In this document: piece after piece, positions 43,839 to 55,590 of the stretch | How the letters are laid out: the number at the start of each line of letters is the position of its first letter | Position numbering within the stretch: position 1 is the first letter of the stretch | DNA from: Thecaphora thlaspeos | Lineage: Eukaryota; Basidiomycota; Ustilaginomycetes; Urocystidales; Glomosporiaceae | Direction: 5' to 3' | Assembly: GCA_900291925.1 (NCBI GenBank) | Contig: UWYS01000026.1 | Location: 1 to 64,000, forward strand | Length of the DNA: 64,000 nt | Made by a program: the position numbers and the translations under genes | The notes under the pieces: model-generated | What the model was told of the DNA's origin: nothing | What the model saw: the letters and a program-made list of their open reading frames with translations, nothing else | Databases searched by the model: none

Positions 43839-46800
43839 ATGGCCTCTTCGTCCAGCGCCGGCGCAAAGCCGCTGCTCTCCTCGCGCATCGTCACCACACG
43901 GCTCGCGAAGCGGCTTTCCATCACCATCGGAATCGACGGCGCCTCGCATCTCCTCGTCCAGACAAGCGCCGCCCTTGTCTTGGCCGAGTCCAACCACGCT
44001 GTGCGCTACTACTTTCCCCGCGAGGCGGTCCAGCCGCCGTTTCGCCTGGTGCGTCACGAGGGCAAGGAGACCTACTGCCCCTACAAGGGCTCCACACATT
44101 ACTACCACGCCGAACTTGCGCCAGCTGCCGCTCCATTGGCCAGCGAGGCGCAACGCATCGACGATCTCTTCTGGTCCTACGACGAATTTTTCGAGGGGAG
44201 CCACGCCGAGGCGGTGAGGGGGCTCCTCTGCCTCGACGCTCCCAGCGACCGCTGCCGGCTTAAGGTAGACGACCGCTCCGTCTCTTTGCGCGTCGCACAG
44301 GAGTTCAACGACAAGATTCTCAACGCCAGCCCCACCGCCAATACACCAGCGCCAAGTCGGCCTCGGCCAGCCGACGACCAGCGCCGCCGTTCGCTCCAGG
44401 TGGCCACCCAGGCGTCCCATCCCATGCACCGCTCCGCCAGCCACGGCCAGCAGGCTCTGCCCTCCAAGGGCTCTGGCTTCTCCTCGGCCATGGATCTCCA
44501 GCTTGACTCGGCCGACCCGCTGCTGGCCGACTTCGTCTACCGGCTCGATGACCAGCACAGGGCAGTGGCTGACGACGCGCTCGAGGGCAGGACCGGAGAG
44601 GCGGGCGCGGTGGACGACGGTGAAATTAACTCTGGCTCTGGCGACGGCAGCGGCGGCGGTGACCGCATCAACAACGTGTCGGACGACGCCCATCTCGCCT
44701 GGTTCCGCGAAAAGCCCTGGTACCAACGCCCCTCGGAAAAGTGGCTGAGGCCGCTTGCGTTCTTCCTCGCCCTAGCTGGAGGCATGGGCATGGGGCCCAA
44801 GCTCGAGCTCCTCAACGCCCTCATCTGCGAACAGGTCCTCGGCAAGGCCGGAGTGGGCCACACGGGCGATGGACTTGTACGCGCCGAGTCGGCCCTCTCC
44901 TCTCAGTCTGCCAGCAACGGCGGCGTCCCTATCTGGGCGCCGTTTCAGAGCTGGATAGAGACCGCCGGCAGCGCGGACGGGCAAGGCGTCGATGCGTTTG
45001 AGGCCTTCCTCCCCGCAGCCCCGCACGGCGATGGCTCGATCGTCCGGTTCGGCGTCAACGAGACCATTCTCGAGGAGCCGCAGCGTCCCAGCAAGAGCTG
45101 CCTCGGCAACCCCGAGGTACAGTCTTCGCTAGCGGCGCTGCAGCTGCGCCTGACGCTGTCGATGGGTCTGTTGGCGGCACTGACGACCGGCTTCTGGTCC
45201 AACCTGTCGTCGCGCATCGGCCGGCTTTCGGTGCTGCGCATCGCCATCCTTGGCTTCCTCTGCACCGACCTCGCCACTATCACGGTCGGCCTGGTGCCGC
45301 GCTCGAGGCTGCCGGGCGGCGTCAACTTCCTTCTCGTTGGCACAACCATCGAAGGCCTCGTAGGCGGCTACGGGACCGCAATTGCCGTCCACCAGCTGTA
45401 CATCTCGGACGCGACGCCTTCGGGCACGCGCGCCCACATCTTTGCCCACTTCCTCGGCATCTTGTCCGCCGGGATCGCCGTCGGACCGACACTCGGCGGC
45501 CTGCTGGTCAAGCGGACCGGCAAGATCCTTTCGCCCTTCTACTTTGCCCTCGGCACCCACCTGCTCTACGCCATCTTTGCGGCGTTTGTCATGCCCGAAA
45601 GCACCAGCCCGGCATCACGGCAAAAGGCGGCGGAAGAGCACAAGGCCAGCCGGCTCGAGATAAGGCGCAAGGCCGAGGAGAGAAAGGCGGCCGTCGCCAG
45701 TGGCGGTCGGGGCACCGACGAGACGCAGCCTCTGCTCGGAGGCGACGCTGCACCTCGGTCCGACCTGCCAGCCAAGCCTTGGAAGAAGCGCGTCTGGAAG
45801 AGGGTCAAGGTAGCCTTCATCGACAGCGTCCTTTATGCGCCGCTCGAGCCGCTGACGCCGCTGCTGCCGAAAAAAGTGCGCGTGCCGACCGAGGAGGAGG
45901 AGGAGCAGCGTGCCGGCATCGCGCTCCGCTCGGCGCTCGCCCACCCGGAGGCGTCGGCCTCGCACATTTCGGTCTCTCACGTTTCGCACAAGATGCGCTA
46001 CGACACCAACCTCTTCCTCTCGCTGACCTATTTTGTCGAGTCGTCGATCATCGGGATCCTCTCATTCAAGATGCAATACGCTCAGCAGCAGTTCCTCTGG
46101 GACTCGGCACAGCTGGGCATCTATCTCTCGTTTGCTGGGCTAACGAGGGTGCTGGCGCTCGGCTTTGTCCTGCCGGTCGCGATCAAGGTGCTCCACCGGC
46201 CCGTCAAGGCGCTCTCGCTGCCGCACGACGGCGTGATCGAGGACGAGGCCAGCGGTGGTGACGGCGATGCTAGCATGCGGAGGCGGTCGATGCTCGACTC
46301 GGAAGGTCGCGTTCTGAGCGATGCCGCCGGTTCGGTCGACAGCGAGACCTACGGGACCTTTGATGCTGCTGCGGCGGCGGAGACGGGAGGACCTTGGACG
46401 GACAGCTCGGCGGAGCGCGCCCAGGGGCAAAGGGAGGGACAGCACGACAGGCAGAAGAACGTCGAGGAGCTGTGGACATTGCGCGCCAAGCATCTCCGCC
46501 TGATCCACGACAGCAAATTCGACGTGAGTAGCATCGAGCGGATCGCAGAGCCCCTCTTTCCCCACTCCTGCTGTCGATCAGCACAGCGAAAAAAGGACCG
46601 CCCCGCTGACAATGAAGCGCTCGCTTCACTCTGCCCACCTACAGCTGAAGCTGTCAAGGATCTCGATCGTCATCAACATCATCGCCTATACGATCCTCAT
46701 TTTTTCCAAGACGCCGTTCCTCTTCCTCGGCAGCGGCCTGACGGCGCTCGGAGGTGGAGGCTCTGCAGCGATGTCAAGCCTGGCGCTCGCGCTGCTCGAA

Positions 46801-47331
46801 TCGCCGAGCGATGCCGGCAAGCTGTTTGGCGCGTGGAGCATCATCAGCGCCATCGCCTCGACCATTGTTGGACCGCTGCTGTTCGCCAAGATCTACGAGG
46901 CGACCACGCGTGTGTTTGTCGGTGCAATCTTTGTCGTCGGAACGGGTGAGTCTCCTCTTTCTTCGGCCGTCTTGTCTCTGAGGCGTTTCTTTTTTCCCCG
47001 TGACCTCTTGATCGCTGCGGTTCACTGACATCCTCGGTCCCCTTTCGCTGATGATGCATACCTTTGTGCAGCTATGTTCACCGTGGCGCTGGCGATCCTG
47101 ATGCTGGTCAAGGTACGCAAGACGGTGACGCTGCCTTCTCTGCCTGCGCGACCGGCGGCGGGGAAGAAGCAAGACGACGAAGCGTCCAAGAATGCCGCTA
47201 GGAGCGATGCAGTGCAGTCGGGGACGGGGACGTGGAAGAGCGCGTTTAGCATGCGCACCAGGAAGGATAAGAGGCAGGCAGCAACGGGCCAAACGGACAG
47301 GAGACCACAGCTGCCTTTCCGCCGCGAGTGA
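43839..47331 (+). CDS. DUF427-MFS fusion: predicted transporter with an N-terminal DUF427 domain
   Basis: Three exons, 43839-46523, 46645-46945 and 47072-47331 (introns 121 and 126 nt), giving 1081 aa. The first 140 residues match DUF427 (NTP_transf_9): AVRYYFPREAV, ETYCPYKGSTHYYH and LFWSYDEFFEGSHAEAVRG. A disordered linker of about 150 residues follows. From about 305 the protein is a major facilitator (KPWYQRPSEKWLRPLAFFLAL) with NLSSRIGRLSVLR, the A-type loop between helices 2 and 3, and GLVGGYGTAIAVHQLYISD. A long hydrophilic loop separates the two helix bundles, and the last helices come from exons 2 and 3 (SRISIVINIIAYTILIF). The fusion lies within one unbroken 895-codon exon, so it is not an annotation join. 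Substrate unknown; the MFS half resembles fungal drug/H+ or tetracycline-type permeases. DUF427 function is not established. Confidence 0.85.
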
Positions 47332-49600
47332 ACTGAGTGGTGGCGGTTTTGTCTTGTACTGAGTTGAACAATTGTCATGGAAGGGCATCTAAGATTTGCG
47401 AAGTGTATTGTGTCTGTTGTCGCTTGTCTAGAGCTTGAGGATGAGAATGAAGGATGGCCAAATCACGAAGGATCTCTTGCATGTGAACTGCGAAAGTGGC
47501 AGAGTGTAGATTTGATGTTGAGGGTGGTAGAGAGGGTCGGGGAGGATCTGGAAGGGGACGGAGAATGCAGATCGACCTTGTGTGATGTGAAGACGAGAGT
47601 CAACTCGCGGTCGGTCTAGGGACAGCAAGAGGGGACGTGGATGGGAAGAGGTAGATGACAACGCGCTACGCTTTGGATCCCATCGAAGTCGTGAAATCCC
47701 TTTAACTAGCCACCTTTCATCTTTGAGGCGGTGTTCATATCGAAGCTGACAGATGCTGTTACTGATACCACTCTGCAGCATCGTCGGCATCTTCGCCGGA
47801 TCGCGCGACGGTGGCGCGACAGCAAGGGACCGGTCTAGTTTCCGACGGCAATGTCGATCGAGATACAGTACGAGAGGATGTCTAACTTGGCCAGCAGTCG
47901 TCTCGAGACCTCGCATCGTCGATCAAGGAGGGCGAGCAACGTAGCGAGGGTAAGCGTACAGGTACAGAGATGTAAGAGTATCGTTATCGGATCTTTTTTT
48001 TGGTCCGAGCGAGGGAGCGAGGGGAGCGAGGGGAGCGAGGGGAGCGAAGCTGGAAGGTGAAGTTTGGCAATGAGCGATTTAGGCGGTTATCTCGTAGTGT
48101 ACATACATGATATGTAGGTGAGTGCTTTCCCCGGATTTGCGCCACAGACTTCCGATGGCAAGCATGAGCAGGGCTAGGTGACGGAGTTGTAACTATTAGT
48201 CATCATAAAGTACCGACGAGCGAGAGAGCGACACACGACATCGTCGGATTGGCCATGATGCAAAGGAACACCGTCTTGCGAGTGGATGAGCGAGCCATGG
48301 GGGACGGTGTTGTCACTTGCTTGCTAATGCCCCTTCGCCCCCTCCCCCCTTCGGCCAAAGCGACGAACGAAAGCAAAAAGCAAAGTCATGTCTTGGCAGA
48401 TGGATGTACAGTAGGTATGTACGCCCCTCTGCCTGGCCAAAAAGACTCTGCGTCTTCGTCCCGTCGTTGCTCGATGCTTCAACTGAGCAGTAATTGACCG
48501 ATCTACCGTCGCTACAGGAGTATTCCCTTTCGCCACACACATACGCGCGCGCGCACATACGGAAAGACAGACAGATGACAGTCCGACGAGATACGGTACG
48601 GAAGGCGTTGGTCCGACGCTTGCGTGGAGCTACTGTACTGCGTTGTACTGTACTTACTGTAGCTTGCTGACCGGCTGGTGTCGCTCGCTCGCTCCTCTCG
48701 CTTCGTCGCTTCGCCTGTCATTGTTGTCGACAAGATTCCAGCCCGACGATGACTCTGCCGCTTCGATGTACTGTTAGGACGCCCTTGCGATCAGCAAAGC
48801 TGAATGAGCAAAGACCGTCCTATCCAGTGCGTGCCGCCGTGCAAGGTGGCACACGACAGTCACATTCCCCTCTCTGCCACTGCAGATCAAGACCGCAGAT
48901 CTCCTTTGTGAGGCTGACTTGGTTCAAGCTTCAGCCAGGCTGCAGCGGTCGAGTACTCCTACATACTTACTGTACCATCAACGGCATTCGAAGACAACGG
49001 AGCCTACGGCGAGCTTGATAGGCGAAGAGAAGAGCCACGGCCGCAGAATTTGACTGACAGCCAACGCGACGTCGACCATGTCCGAATGCACTTCGCTTCG
49101 GCTGTCCATCTGCGCCTAGAAACCACTTTATACGTGCTTAGCCGGTGGTACATGTACAAAGTCGCCATCCGCTTCGCCTGTCGTGGATGCGCAGGACGCT
49201 CCTTCGTCTCTATTCCCGTCTTTGCCACACGTTCTCTTTGCGAGCCTGTTTTTGTTGGCGGTACCTGTACCACCTTCTCCGTGGAAACGCCGTTCGTGCA
49301 AAGCGATACGGAACGACACCTTCCGTTGCAGTACTTACCCCTCCTCTGTGATCCTTCTGCATTCCCACACACTCCTACTGTCCAACAGATGAGCGTATCG
49401 CTGCTCTTCCACCGAGAACCACGGTCATCGAGCGGAGAGGATGCAAGTACCACCATGCCGAGAATCTTGTTCGCCGAGGCCAGCCTGCACACACCGGGAC
49501 GCGAGCCCAAGATAACCCTGCGCGACAGAAACGAGTGTCGTGCGACCCGCCTTGCTATGAACCGTGTTCCCTCTCGGACAACCTTGTCCGACCCGCCCTA

Positions 49601-49630
49601 GTACTGTACCGTACTGTACTGTACTGTTAC
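49601..49630. repeat. Cluster of overlapping GTACTGTAC palindromes
   Basis: GTACTGTACC followed by GTACTGTACTGTACTGTTAC: three full copies sharing bases plus a fourth degenerate end. It is the densest of the many intergenic copies in the window. Confidence 0.75.
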
Positions 49631-50034
49631 CCCAAGCTCAAGAATCAAGCTCCAAGCGCAACCGACCTCCGTCGAATCGTGAGAAAATGACTTCCTCATC
49701 CGCCAGGCCTGGAGATGCGGAGAGACGCTTTCCGATGCGCCTCACTGCTGACTGGGCCGACGTCTCTCTGTTGCGCGGGGATACGGTGGACAAAGGTGCG
49801 GGGGCGGGTCTGAACCGATGACAGGTCGTCGCTGTACTGTTCTGTACGCTATGGCGACATGAGCGCACCTGCAGCAACGATAACGGCGTGTGCAGCATGG
49901 GGGGGAGAAAGGCGTGACGGCCCACGATATCGTCTCACATCACCGTACCCACGCAACAGAAGGATATAAGCAGCCCTCGAGACGACATCTCCATCCCAAT
50001 CTCCATCTCTTCTCCATCCCAATCCATACCACTT

Positions 50035-50043
<9 letters not shown>

Positions 50044-50085
<42 letters not shown>
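50044..50085 (+). repeat. (CT)21 microsatellite in the M43 gene leader
   Basis: Perfect CT dinucleotide run about 60 bp upstream of the start codon at 50144, probably in or next to the 5' UTR. CT-rich leaders are common in highly expressed fungal genes. Confidence 0.9.
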
Positions 50086-50091
<6 letters not shown>

Positions 50092-50143
50092 TTTCCCCAC
50101 GGTCCTCGTGATCCCACGCTTGAACAGAACCCCGCAAGACAAG

Positions 50144-51312
50144 ATGCAGCTCAAGCTCACCGTCATCATCTCGACCGTCGTCGTCCTGGCGACTACGGCC
50201 TTTGCCGGCCCCACGGAGCCTTACCACATCTGCGGAAACAGCGGACCTGTCGACGCTTCGGTCGAGAGGCAGATTGCTCAACGCGTCGCTGCCTCGCGTG
50301 CCGCAAAGGGAGGCGACAGCTCGCGCGCTGCTGCTACCATCCCTGTGTAAGTTTCGCTACCAACAGCCTTTGTCGGCGGAGGTTGATTTTAATTCATATG
50401 CTGACCATTTATACCCCCCGTGCAAAATAAATAAATAAAAACAAACTCAATATGGTCGATATCGTTTCTTGGTGTTTTTGCGGATGACGATGAAACAGGT
50501 ACTGGCACACGATCACGGATGGCTCTACGGGATCGATCCCCTCTTCTGGCATTTCGAACACGATCAACCAGCTCAACGCCGAGTACGCTGGAACGGGCTT
50601 CTCGTTCCGCCTCGCTGGATCCGACTCGACGTCCAACTCCAACTGGTTCCGCAACGTCAACCAGGGCACGTCCGCCGAGGCCTCGATGAAGAACGCCCTG
50701 CGAAAGGGAGGTTCCGAGTCGCTCAACGTCTACAGCGTCGACTTCGGATCCTCCGGTCTCCTTGGGTACGCTACCTTCCCCTGGTCCTACTCGAGCGCTC
50801 CCAATAATGACGGTATCGTCGTTCAGTGGAACTCGTACAACGGAGGTTCCCTTGCCAACTACAACACCGGAAAGAGTGAGAGTTCTATGTGCCCCCCCCC
50901 CCCCCCCATCCCCTCCTCTCTTTTGCTCTACATTGCTGCGCCATTTCCTTGTCACTCGGCAGGGTTTCATTTTTCTGACCCTATTCTTTCCATGCTTCCC
51001 TCCGACCCCCCTTTTTTTTCTCCTTGCCCTTGTGCCCACACTTCTACAGCGCACGTCCACGAAGTAGGCCACTGGCTCGGACTGTACCACGTCTTTCAGG
51101 GCGGCTGCAGTGGTTCGGGCGATGGAGTTTCCGACACGCCTCCTCAGTCTGCCGTGACGCGCGGCTGCCCTACCGGCCAGGACTCTTGCAGCGGTGGCGG
51201 TGTCGACAGCATCACCAACCACATGGACTACTCTGCCGAATCTTGCCGTACCACCTTCACCACTGGTCAGATCACCCGTATGGACCAGGTCACTAGCCAG
51301 TACAGGTTCTAA
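50144..51312 (+). CDS. Secreted M43-family zinc metalloprotease
   Basis: Three exons, 50144-50346, 50499-50875 and 51050-51312 (introns 152 and 174 nt), giving 280 aa. A signal peptide is clear (MQLKLTVIISTVVVLATTAFAG). The catalytic zinc site is HEVGHWLGLYH, the extended HExxHxxGxxH pattern (His197, Glu198, His201, His207) of pappalysin/cytophagalysin proteases, with a Met-turn NHMDYS behind it. The joins restore IPV-YWHTITDG and TGK-THVHEVGH. Upstream family marks are SSGISNTINQLN and LGYATFPWSY. Cysteines at the end (GGCSGSG, RGCPTG, DSCSGG, ESC) fit a disulphide-rich secreted fold. Many fungi carry expanded sets of these. The second intron contains a run of 16 C. Confidence 0.93.
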
Positions 51313-52416
51313 ATACCCATCCTCCCCCCCCCAACCCACTCCCGTCAAAGTCACAACGCTGTTGTCTTGATTGAAGTCAACGGTAACGATAAAGATATAG
51401 AGGTTTGGAACGAGTAGCGTAGATAGATTGCATGGGTCGTCAGGACGTCCATAGGTACCTTTTTCCCTCCCATGGATCGTCGCTCCTCATGCTCTTTCTA
51501 GCCACATGATCATTCCTCCTTTGCCTTTTCCTCTTCTTAATCCTTTCAAAAATCAAAAGTTTGCTTGGATTCTATTTCATGAATTCCTTCCTTCTTTCTC
51601 GTCAGGGGGAGGGTTTCTTCTTTGTCTTCCGTTTCTTTCATCGTTAATCAAGTCTCTCTAACGACGACGACGACAAAGACGAAATCAAGAGAATTATACC
51701 GTTTCCTTTCATTCTGTCCTGTCTGTATGGAGACGACGATATCCTTGACACATGTCACGCTGCCAAATTTTCCATTTAGGGACCACATCGGCAGGGTCGT
51801 TATAAGCTATCTCATGCGTCGATGAATCCGATCGTCCGTCTTTTGGCCTGTCAAATTTCTGCTCGTCATTGGAGGAAATCACGACAACTACTCTGTCCAT
51901 ACAACCGACAGAAGCGTTGGGTTGCACCCTATCCATGCCATACCACGATTGCATGATAGCACCCTCCAAGCGTCCCGGCTCCGACCGACCACCAGAGAAG
52001 CATAGACATATATTGCGGCAGAAGGCAGGAAGGCCTCTGAGCTCAAGGAAGGCTCCCGGCCCGCCGGAACGGAACGAACGAGTGCAGACGCCGTGAGACG
52101 GGCGAGCTACGTGGCAAGGTGGGTGGCCGGCAGCGCCCAGACGCCCACGCCGCGTCGCCACGTGACGCATCATCAGATAAAACACCACCCCAGATCGACA
52201 CTTTTGGTTTTACCATGCGTTGATCGAGTCCCTAGGTGACTGACACTAGCTTGTACGCCAAAGTAAAGTTTACAGATCGAGTCGCAAGGTCCAGAGGGTG
52301 CGTGACTGACGAGAAGGGGGGGGGGGGCAAAGGGGGACCATCTCAGGGTGAATAATACAAAACCAAATGGCATAGAATACGGAAGAGTATAGACTTCGCC
52401 GTCTTTCGCTCCTTGT
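51313..52416. other. Convergent intergenic region
   Basis: 1.1 kb between two convergent 3' ends. A run of about 12 G lies at 52316-52327. No gene seen. Confidence 0.55.
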
Positions 52417-54554
52417 TCACGCCCTTCTCCGCTTAGCTCCACCCCTCGTTCCCTTCCTCGGTGACGTTTCTTCCTGCACCACCTGTTCTTCCCCCTCCTC
52501 TTCCGTCACTTCCCTCTTGTTCGACCCGTTCTTGTTCGTCGTCATCGTCGTCGTCTTTGCTGCTGCTGCTGCGGCGGCGTCGGCGAGGGCGGACCTACCC
52601 ATGCCTTCTTTGACGCAGTTGGGACAGTGCCATTCTCCCTCGGGCACTTCGGTGAGCACCGGGTCGAGGCACTGAAGGTGCCAGGGGTTTTCGCACTTTT
52701 CGCACTCGAGCAGCACGTTTTCGTCGCTGCCCGCGTCACTGTTGCACACGACGCACGTTTCGGAAGAGGGGACGACCTCCGGGAACCGAGCGAGCTCAGA
52801 GTAGGTGGGACCCAAGTTGCGCGCAACATCTGTCGAGGCGGGGTTCGGACGCAAAGGAAGAAAAATCAAGGGAGACTCAGCGTTGCCGTTCACGTGGAGT
52901 TGGCCGCTGGCACGCCGCCGCACACTCACAGTAGGTCGTGTTCTGGCCAGCACCGATGTCGAGGATTGAGAGGCCGTCGAGCGTCTCGCAGCGCATCGGC
53001 TTGGTGGCGCTCTTCGGCTTGCCCTCGCCAAGACCAAGCTCGCCGTGATGCGCATTCTGACCCCAGCACACGTTCATGGTGGCGTCGTGCTCGCCGCGGA
53101 CGCTGGCATCCTCGTCGGCGGTGCAGAAGAGCGTGACGCCGCCAAGGCCGGCGTTGCGGATCTTGCAGCCCATCAGGTCCGGGAGGTACTTGAACGTCAT
53201 GAAGCCCTGTCCCGCTGAGCCTTCGCCCGACGTCTTCCACTTTCCGGCCAGCCAGAACATCCGCTGTCCGTCAATGACGGCGCTGTTGGTGGGTCCGGCA
53301 AAGATCTTTGTCGCGCGCGTTAGCGTATTTTCGCGGGCAAACTGCGGGACGAGCGTGGGGACGAGCTGGTCCTGCTGCGTTCCGAGGCCGAGCCGCCCGT
53401 AGCCACCGAAGCCCCAGGTATAGACGTAGCCGTCGTCGTCCATGGCGATCGTGTGCTGCTGGCCGCAGTGGATCTGAAGGATCTTCTTGTCGGCCAAGCC
53501 CTTGACGAGGAAGGGCTCGTCGAACGTGTTGAAGGCGAGCCTGTTGCCGCTGATAAAGTGCTCGCCCGTGCGGCCGTTGCCGAGCTGGCCCTTTTCCGAG
53601 GAGCCCATGGTGTAGACCTTGCCCGAGGCGGTGAGGAGCATGCTGAAGGTGGCGCCGCACGAGGCGGCGATGACGGGGTCGCGCTCACGGATAAAGGGAG
53701 CCGTCTCGATGTTCTGGAAGCCCTCGACGATCGTCTGGAGCGGGAGGCCGCACTGGCCGCTCGAGTTGAGGCCGGTAGCGTAGACGCTGCCGGCGGCGGT
53801 GACGAGGAGGGTGTGGCTGCGGCCGGTTGCGGCGTAGACGATGTCGCCCTTGGCGTCTTGCGCGAGGGGCGGTGCAAAGTGGGTGGACCTGCCGAGCTTG
53901 ACGGTGCTCCACATGGCGGGACCGCTGGGCTGGTCGGGGAGCGGCTTGATGGAGAAGCCGCACTGGCCCTGCTCGTTGCGACCGATGATGTAGGCGTCGC
54001 CGTCGACCGAGAGGAGGACGGAGTGGCAGGACGAGTGGGAGGTGTGGACGCGCGACATGCGGACGTTGCTGACGGAGCGCAGGATGTGCGGGCCCTGGAG
54101 GTCCGGTCTGTCGCGGGCGGGGGAGGGTGGAGCGAGGGCGTGAGTAGGAGCACGTTCCGAGGCGAGGCCAACCAAGGCCCACGGCTGGCCCCAAGCTGTC
54201 ATCTGGCCACCACCACTCTGGCCACCACCACTGGCCACCACCACTGGCCATCACCACTCTACCACCACTACTCACTGCTCGGCGTTGACGCTTAGTGGCG
54301 GACCAGATTTTGTCGCTTTCCGTCCCAGGTTGGGCCAGTCGGTGCCGCCGGCGACCAACACTGCGGTACGACGTGCGCGAGAGGGGGGTCGGGTGAGACG
54401 CCATGGCACGCGCGAAAGGGTAAGCAAGCAAAGGTCAGCGCGATGCAAGCGTGCGGACGATGAGCTCAAGGAGCCAAGCGTGCTACTCACCCCTGCCCCA
54501 ATTTGGAAGATGCGACGTGGCGGCGGCCGTGTTGGAAGCTGATGCTGCAGTCAT
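52417..54554 (-). CDS. RCC2-like beta-propeller protein with a C-terminal PHD finger
   Basis: Four exons, 54491-54554, 54276-54360, 52930-54107 and 52417-52829 (introns 130, 168 and 100 nt), giving 579 aa. The joins restore NWGR-VLVAGGTDWPNLGRK, NAEQ-PDLQGPHILRS and QNTTY-YVARNLGPTYSEL. Seven RCC1-type propeller blades are visible (GRNEQGQCG, GLNSSGQCG, GSSEKGQLGNG, TWGFGGYGRLGLG, WGQNAHHGELGLG). Their spacing and the block TWGFGGYGRLG followed by a less regular blade resemble RCC2/TD-60 more than RCC1. Residues about 468-514 form a PHD finger with complete C4HC3 ligands: CVVC, CEKC, HLQC and CPNC. The tail is basic (KGTRGGAKRRR), a likely nuclear signal. Probably chromatin-linked; the PHD would bind histone H3 tails. 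Gene structure is well supported, role inferred. Confidence 0.88.
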
Positions 54555-55590
54555 GGTGTGCGTGTGGGTGTGTGTGTGTGTGTGGGAGGCGAGGGCTGGA
54601 AGCTCAGAGGGCAAGGCTGCTGCTCGCTGGTGTGGGAGTGAAGCAACGCCAAGGCAGGGCGACGAGGTGGCTTTCGGGCTATGCGCCAGGTGGAGCGAAT
54701 CGTGTCGCCGTGAGGCGGGTGGCGGCGGGGCGGCGATGTATGTATGTATTTTCGCGTAGCGTTGAGGCGTCTTGGGTGTTGGTTGAATGGACAAGGAAAC
54801 TCGTAAATTGTATCCAAGCAGCAAGCCAGCCGCAAGCCAGCCGCAAGCCAAAAAAGCAGAGAGCAAGGGAACGCCGCCGAGCGCGACCGGCACCCGCCAC
54901 CAGGGGCGCGTCTCACCCAGCACTGCGCTGCTCTTCGCTGCCCTGCCGCTGCCCTGCCGCTGCCTCTACCGCGCACCCTGACACGCTCCCCTCCTTCGCA
55001 GCCGCTCGCAAGACGTTCCAGAGGCCCGTCTCTCGATGCCCCGGCCTGGCCAGTTGCGAGTCCGACCGAACAAGAACGTCTTGCACCTCTGGAAAGCCTT
55101 CGTCACCCTACACCTCGTCCCGAACGCGTTCAGCCTCGGCCCGACGAGACGACGAGGGCCATGGCTGTGGCCAGCGGTCGCGTGCTTGGGCGGCGCAGGT
55201 GGCGCAGGTCGAGACCCGCGCGACGCGCTGCTTGCTGCCTCGGCTTGCTACCACCGCGCTCCTGACTCGCACGAAAAGCGTCCCTCGGCGCTGGTCCGTA
55301 GTCAAAGGCTGAGCGCAACGACCTGCGCCGCTGCTGGCGCACCCTTGCGCTCCCTCACTCACCACGCCACACCTCACACCTCACCCCTCACCTCACGTCA
55401 CGATCCAACTCTTTCCCTCACCAATACCACCACCACCACCACTACTGACCTCACAGCTTCTCTATCCTCCTGCTTCCTCTCTTCTCGTCCTCGGGCAGCA
55501 CCAACGTGAAGAACCCTTCTCCTTCAAACATCCTCCACCTAACTCGCCCCACACACAGACTCATCGCCCACTCCGCAACGGTAGACAGAC
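54555..55590. other. Divergent intergenic region
   Basis: 1.04 kb between the RCC2-like and RRM genes. A TGTGTG run lies at about 54560-54585 and a short repeated CAGCCGCAAGC at about 54827-54848. No gene recognised. Confidence 0.5.

Larger units (their letters stand above)
47332..50143. other. Intergenic, 2.8 kb, rich in GTACTGTAC palindromes
   Basis: No coding region recognised. TACTGTAC or TACAGTA motifs are at 47864, 48407, 48631, 48645, 48655, 48968, 49601-49630 (overlapping array) and 49834-49847. A GAGGGGAGCG minisatellite lies at about 48007-48047. The M43 protease promoter occupies the right end. Confidence 0.55.
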
